A stretch of DNA of 64,000 bases, taken from positions 97,978 to 161,977 of the forward strand of contig NZ_JAHLDV010000003.1 in assembly GCF_018861865.1 (NCBI RefSeq), written 5' to 3'. The stretch comes from Clostridium frigoris (GTDB taxonomy: Bacteria > Bacillota > Clostridia > Clostridiales > Clostridiaceae). Each line of letters begins with the position of its first letter. The stretch's first letter is position 1. Below the pieces are notes generated by a model, which was not told the DNA's origin, ran no database searches, and saw only the letters and a program-made list of their open reading frames with translations. Both the position numbers and the translations under genes were made by a program. This document shows positions 63,531-64,000 of this stretch, one piece after another.

Positions 63531-64000
63531 AGTTTTTTATTAATTCACATATCTCTTTTATATCTTCTTTCTTAAGTCCTACAGAACTTGGAAGATTTAT
63601 TCCCCTTGCATATAGCTCATTTGTAACAGTTAAATCTCCATGTCTACTTCCCTTATATGGAGGCATATCATGTATAGGCATAAAGAAAGGTCTTGCCTCT
63701 ATTTTCCCTGCATTTAATTTCTGTATAAGTTCATCACGAGTTATACCATATTCGTCTTCAACTAGGATTGAATATAACCAATAACAGTTTTCTATATTTT
63801 CTCTTTCTGCAGGCAATGTAATTCCTTTAATTTCACCTAAAAGCTGGTTATAATACACTGCATTTTCTCTTTTAATTTTTAAATATTCCTTAACATTTTC
63901 AAGTTGAGCTACTCCAAATGCAGCTAAAAGATTTGGCATTCTCATATTATATCCTATTTCTGAATGATAAAATGCTTTATTTTCAGTCACTACTTTTGTT
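63520..64000 (-). CDS. DegT/DnrJ/EryC1/StrS-family sugar aminotransferase, C-terminal part
   Basis: Only the last 160 residues are in the window and the frame is open to its right edge. EIGYNMRMPNLLAAFGVAQL is the conserved segment after the PLP lysine, which lies outside. NCYWLYSILV and the C-terminal LPSSVGLKKEDIKEI also fit. These PLP enzymes make amino-sugars such as 4-amino-4,6-dideoxy hexoses for surface glycans. The particular sugar is unknown. Confidence 0.88.
   Translation of the reverse strand, partial: TKVVTENKAFYHSEIGYNMRMPNLLAAFGVAQLENVKEYLKIKRENAVYYNQLLGEIKGITLPAERENIENCYWLYSILVEDEYGITRDELIQKLNAGKIEARPFFMPIHDMPPYKGSRHGDLTVTNELYARGINLPSSVGLKKEDIKEICELIKNSRK

Noticed and set aside
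1..64000. CRISPR arrays, tRNA or rRNA genes, intact insertion sequences or prophage
   Set aside because: Read for direct-repeat arrays, cloverleaf-like G/C-rich blocks and transposase or phage motifs; none was found that I could support.

Overview
The window looks like a chromosomal segment of a low-GC, endospore-forming, anaerobic Firmicute, most likely Clostridium sensu stricto. The evidence is the very AT-rich sequence, strong AGGAGG-type ribosome binding sites, the spoIIA and spoVA sporulation operons, YtaF and YunB, and a 4-hydroxybutyrate fermentation gene set of the Clostridium aminobutyricum / C. kluyveri type. The species cannot be named from sequence reading alone. No rRNA, tRNA, CRISPR array, intact insertion sequence or prophage was found.

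Layout. (1) 1-11.6 kb is a mosaic of short transcription units separated by clear hairpin terminators: the end of a thioredoxin-like gene, a possible 23-residue peptide gene with its own terminator, a DEAD-box helicase, a short-chain dehydrogenase, a secreted M15 peptidase plus amidase pair, an Rrf2 regulator, a lone cation-efflux C-terminal domain, ytaF, and several small or cysteine-rich proteins of unknown role. (2) 11.8-23.5 kb holds housekeeping genes: yebC, yigZ, a HEAT-repeat protein, a MocR-type regulator, a nucleotidyltransferase, a JAMM-HflX fusion, hpt, yunB and a class A penicillin-binding protein. (3) 23.5-27.2 kb holds spoIIAA-spoIIAB-sigF, preceded by a good sigma-H promoter match, followed by spoVAC-spoVAD-spoVAE. 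(4) 27.3-38.0 kb is a catabolic island for 4-aminobutyrate (GABA): permease, GabT, 4-hydroxybutyrate dehydrogenase, 4-hydroxybutyrate CoA-transferase, 4-hydroxybutyryl-CoA dehydratase, a NifU-like Fe-S protein, a short CGGCNP protein, and a CBS-PAS sigma-54 activator. (5) 38.1-42.3 kb is a four-gene operon with an acyl carrier protein, an AMP-forming ligase (frameshifted at an A9 tract), LuxE and LuxC, but no luciferase. (6) 42.3-46.7 kb has an orphan DNA methylase behind an FchA-like cyclohydrolase, a DMT transporter and a nitroreductase. (7) 46.7-64 kb is one long leftward surface-polysaccharide locus: MurJ-type and Wzx-type flippases, TagA/WecG, an initiating sugar transferase, WecB, several GT-B glycosyltransferases, two O-antigen-ligase/polymerase-like proteins, a deacetylase and a DegT aminotransferase cut by the window edge.

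How the parts fit. Three near-perfect -24/-12 sigma-54 promoters (33515-33530, 36127-36142 and 42331-42346) precede, respectively, the 4-hydroxybutyrate dehydrogenase/permease/gabT unit, the dehydratase unit, and the ACP-ligase-LuxE-LuxC operon. The activator encoded between the last two is the obvious candidate to control all three. A Rex-like operator precedes the CoA-transferase gene, which would add redox control. The most interesting inference is that the Lux-type reductase set is an acid-to-aldehyde reduction module wired into GABA/4-hydroxybutyrate fermentation rather than into bioluminescence.
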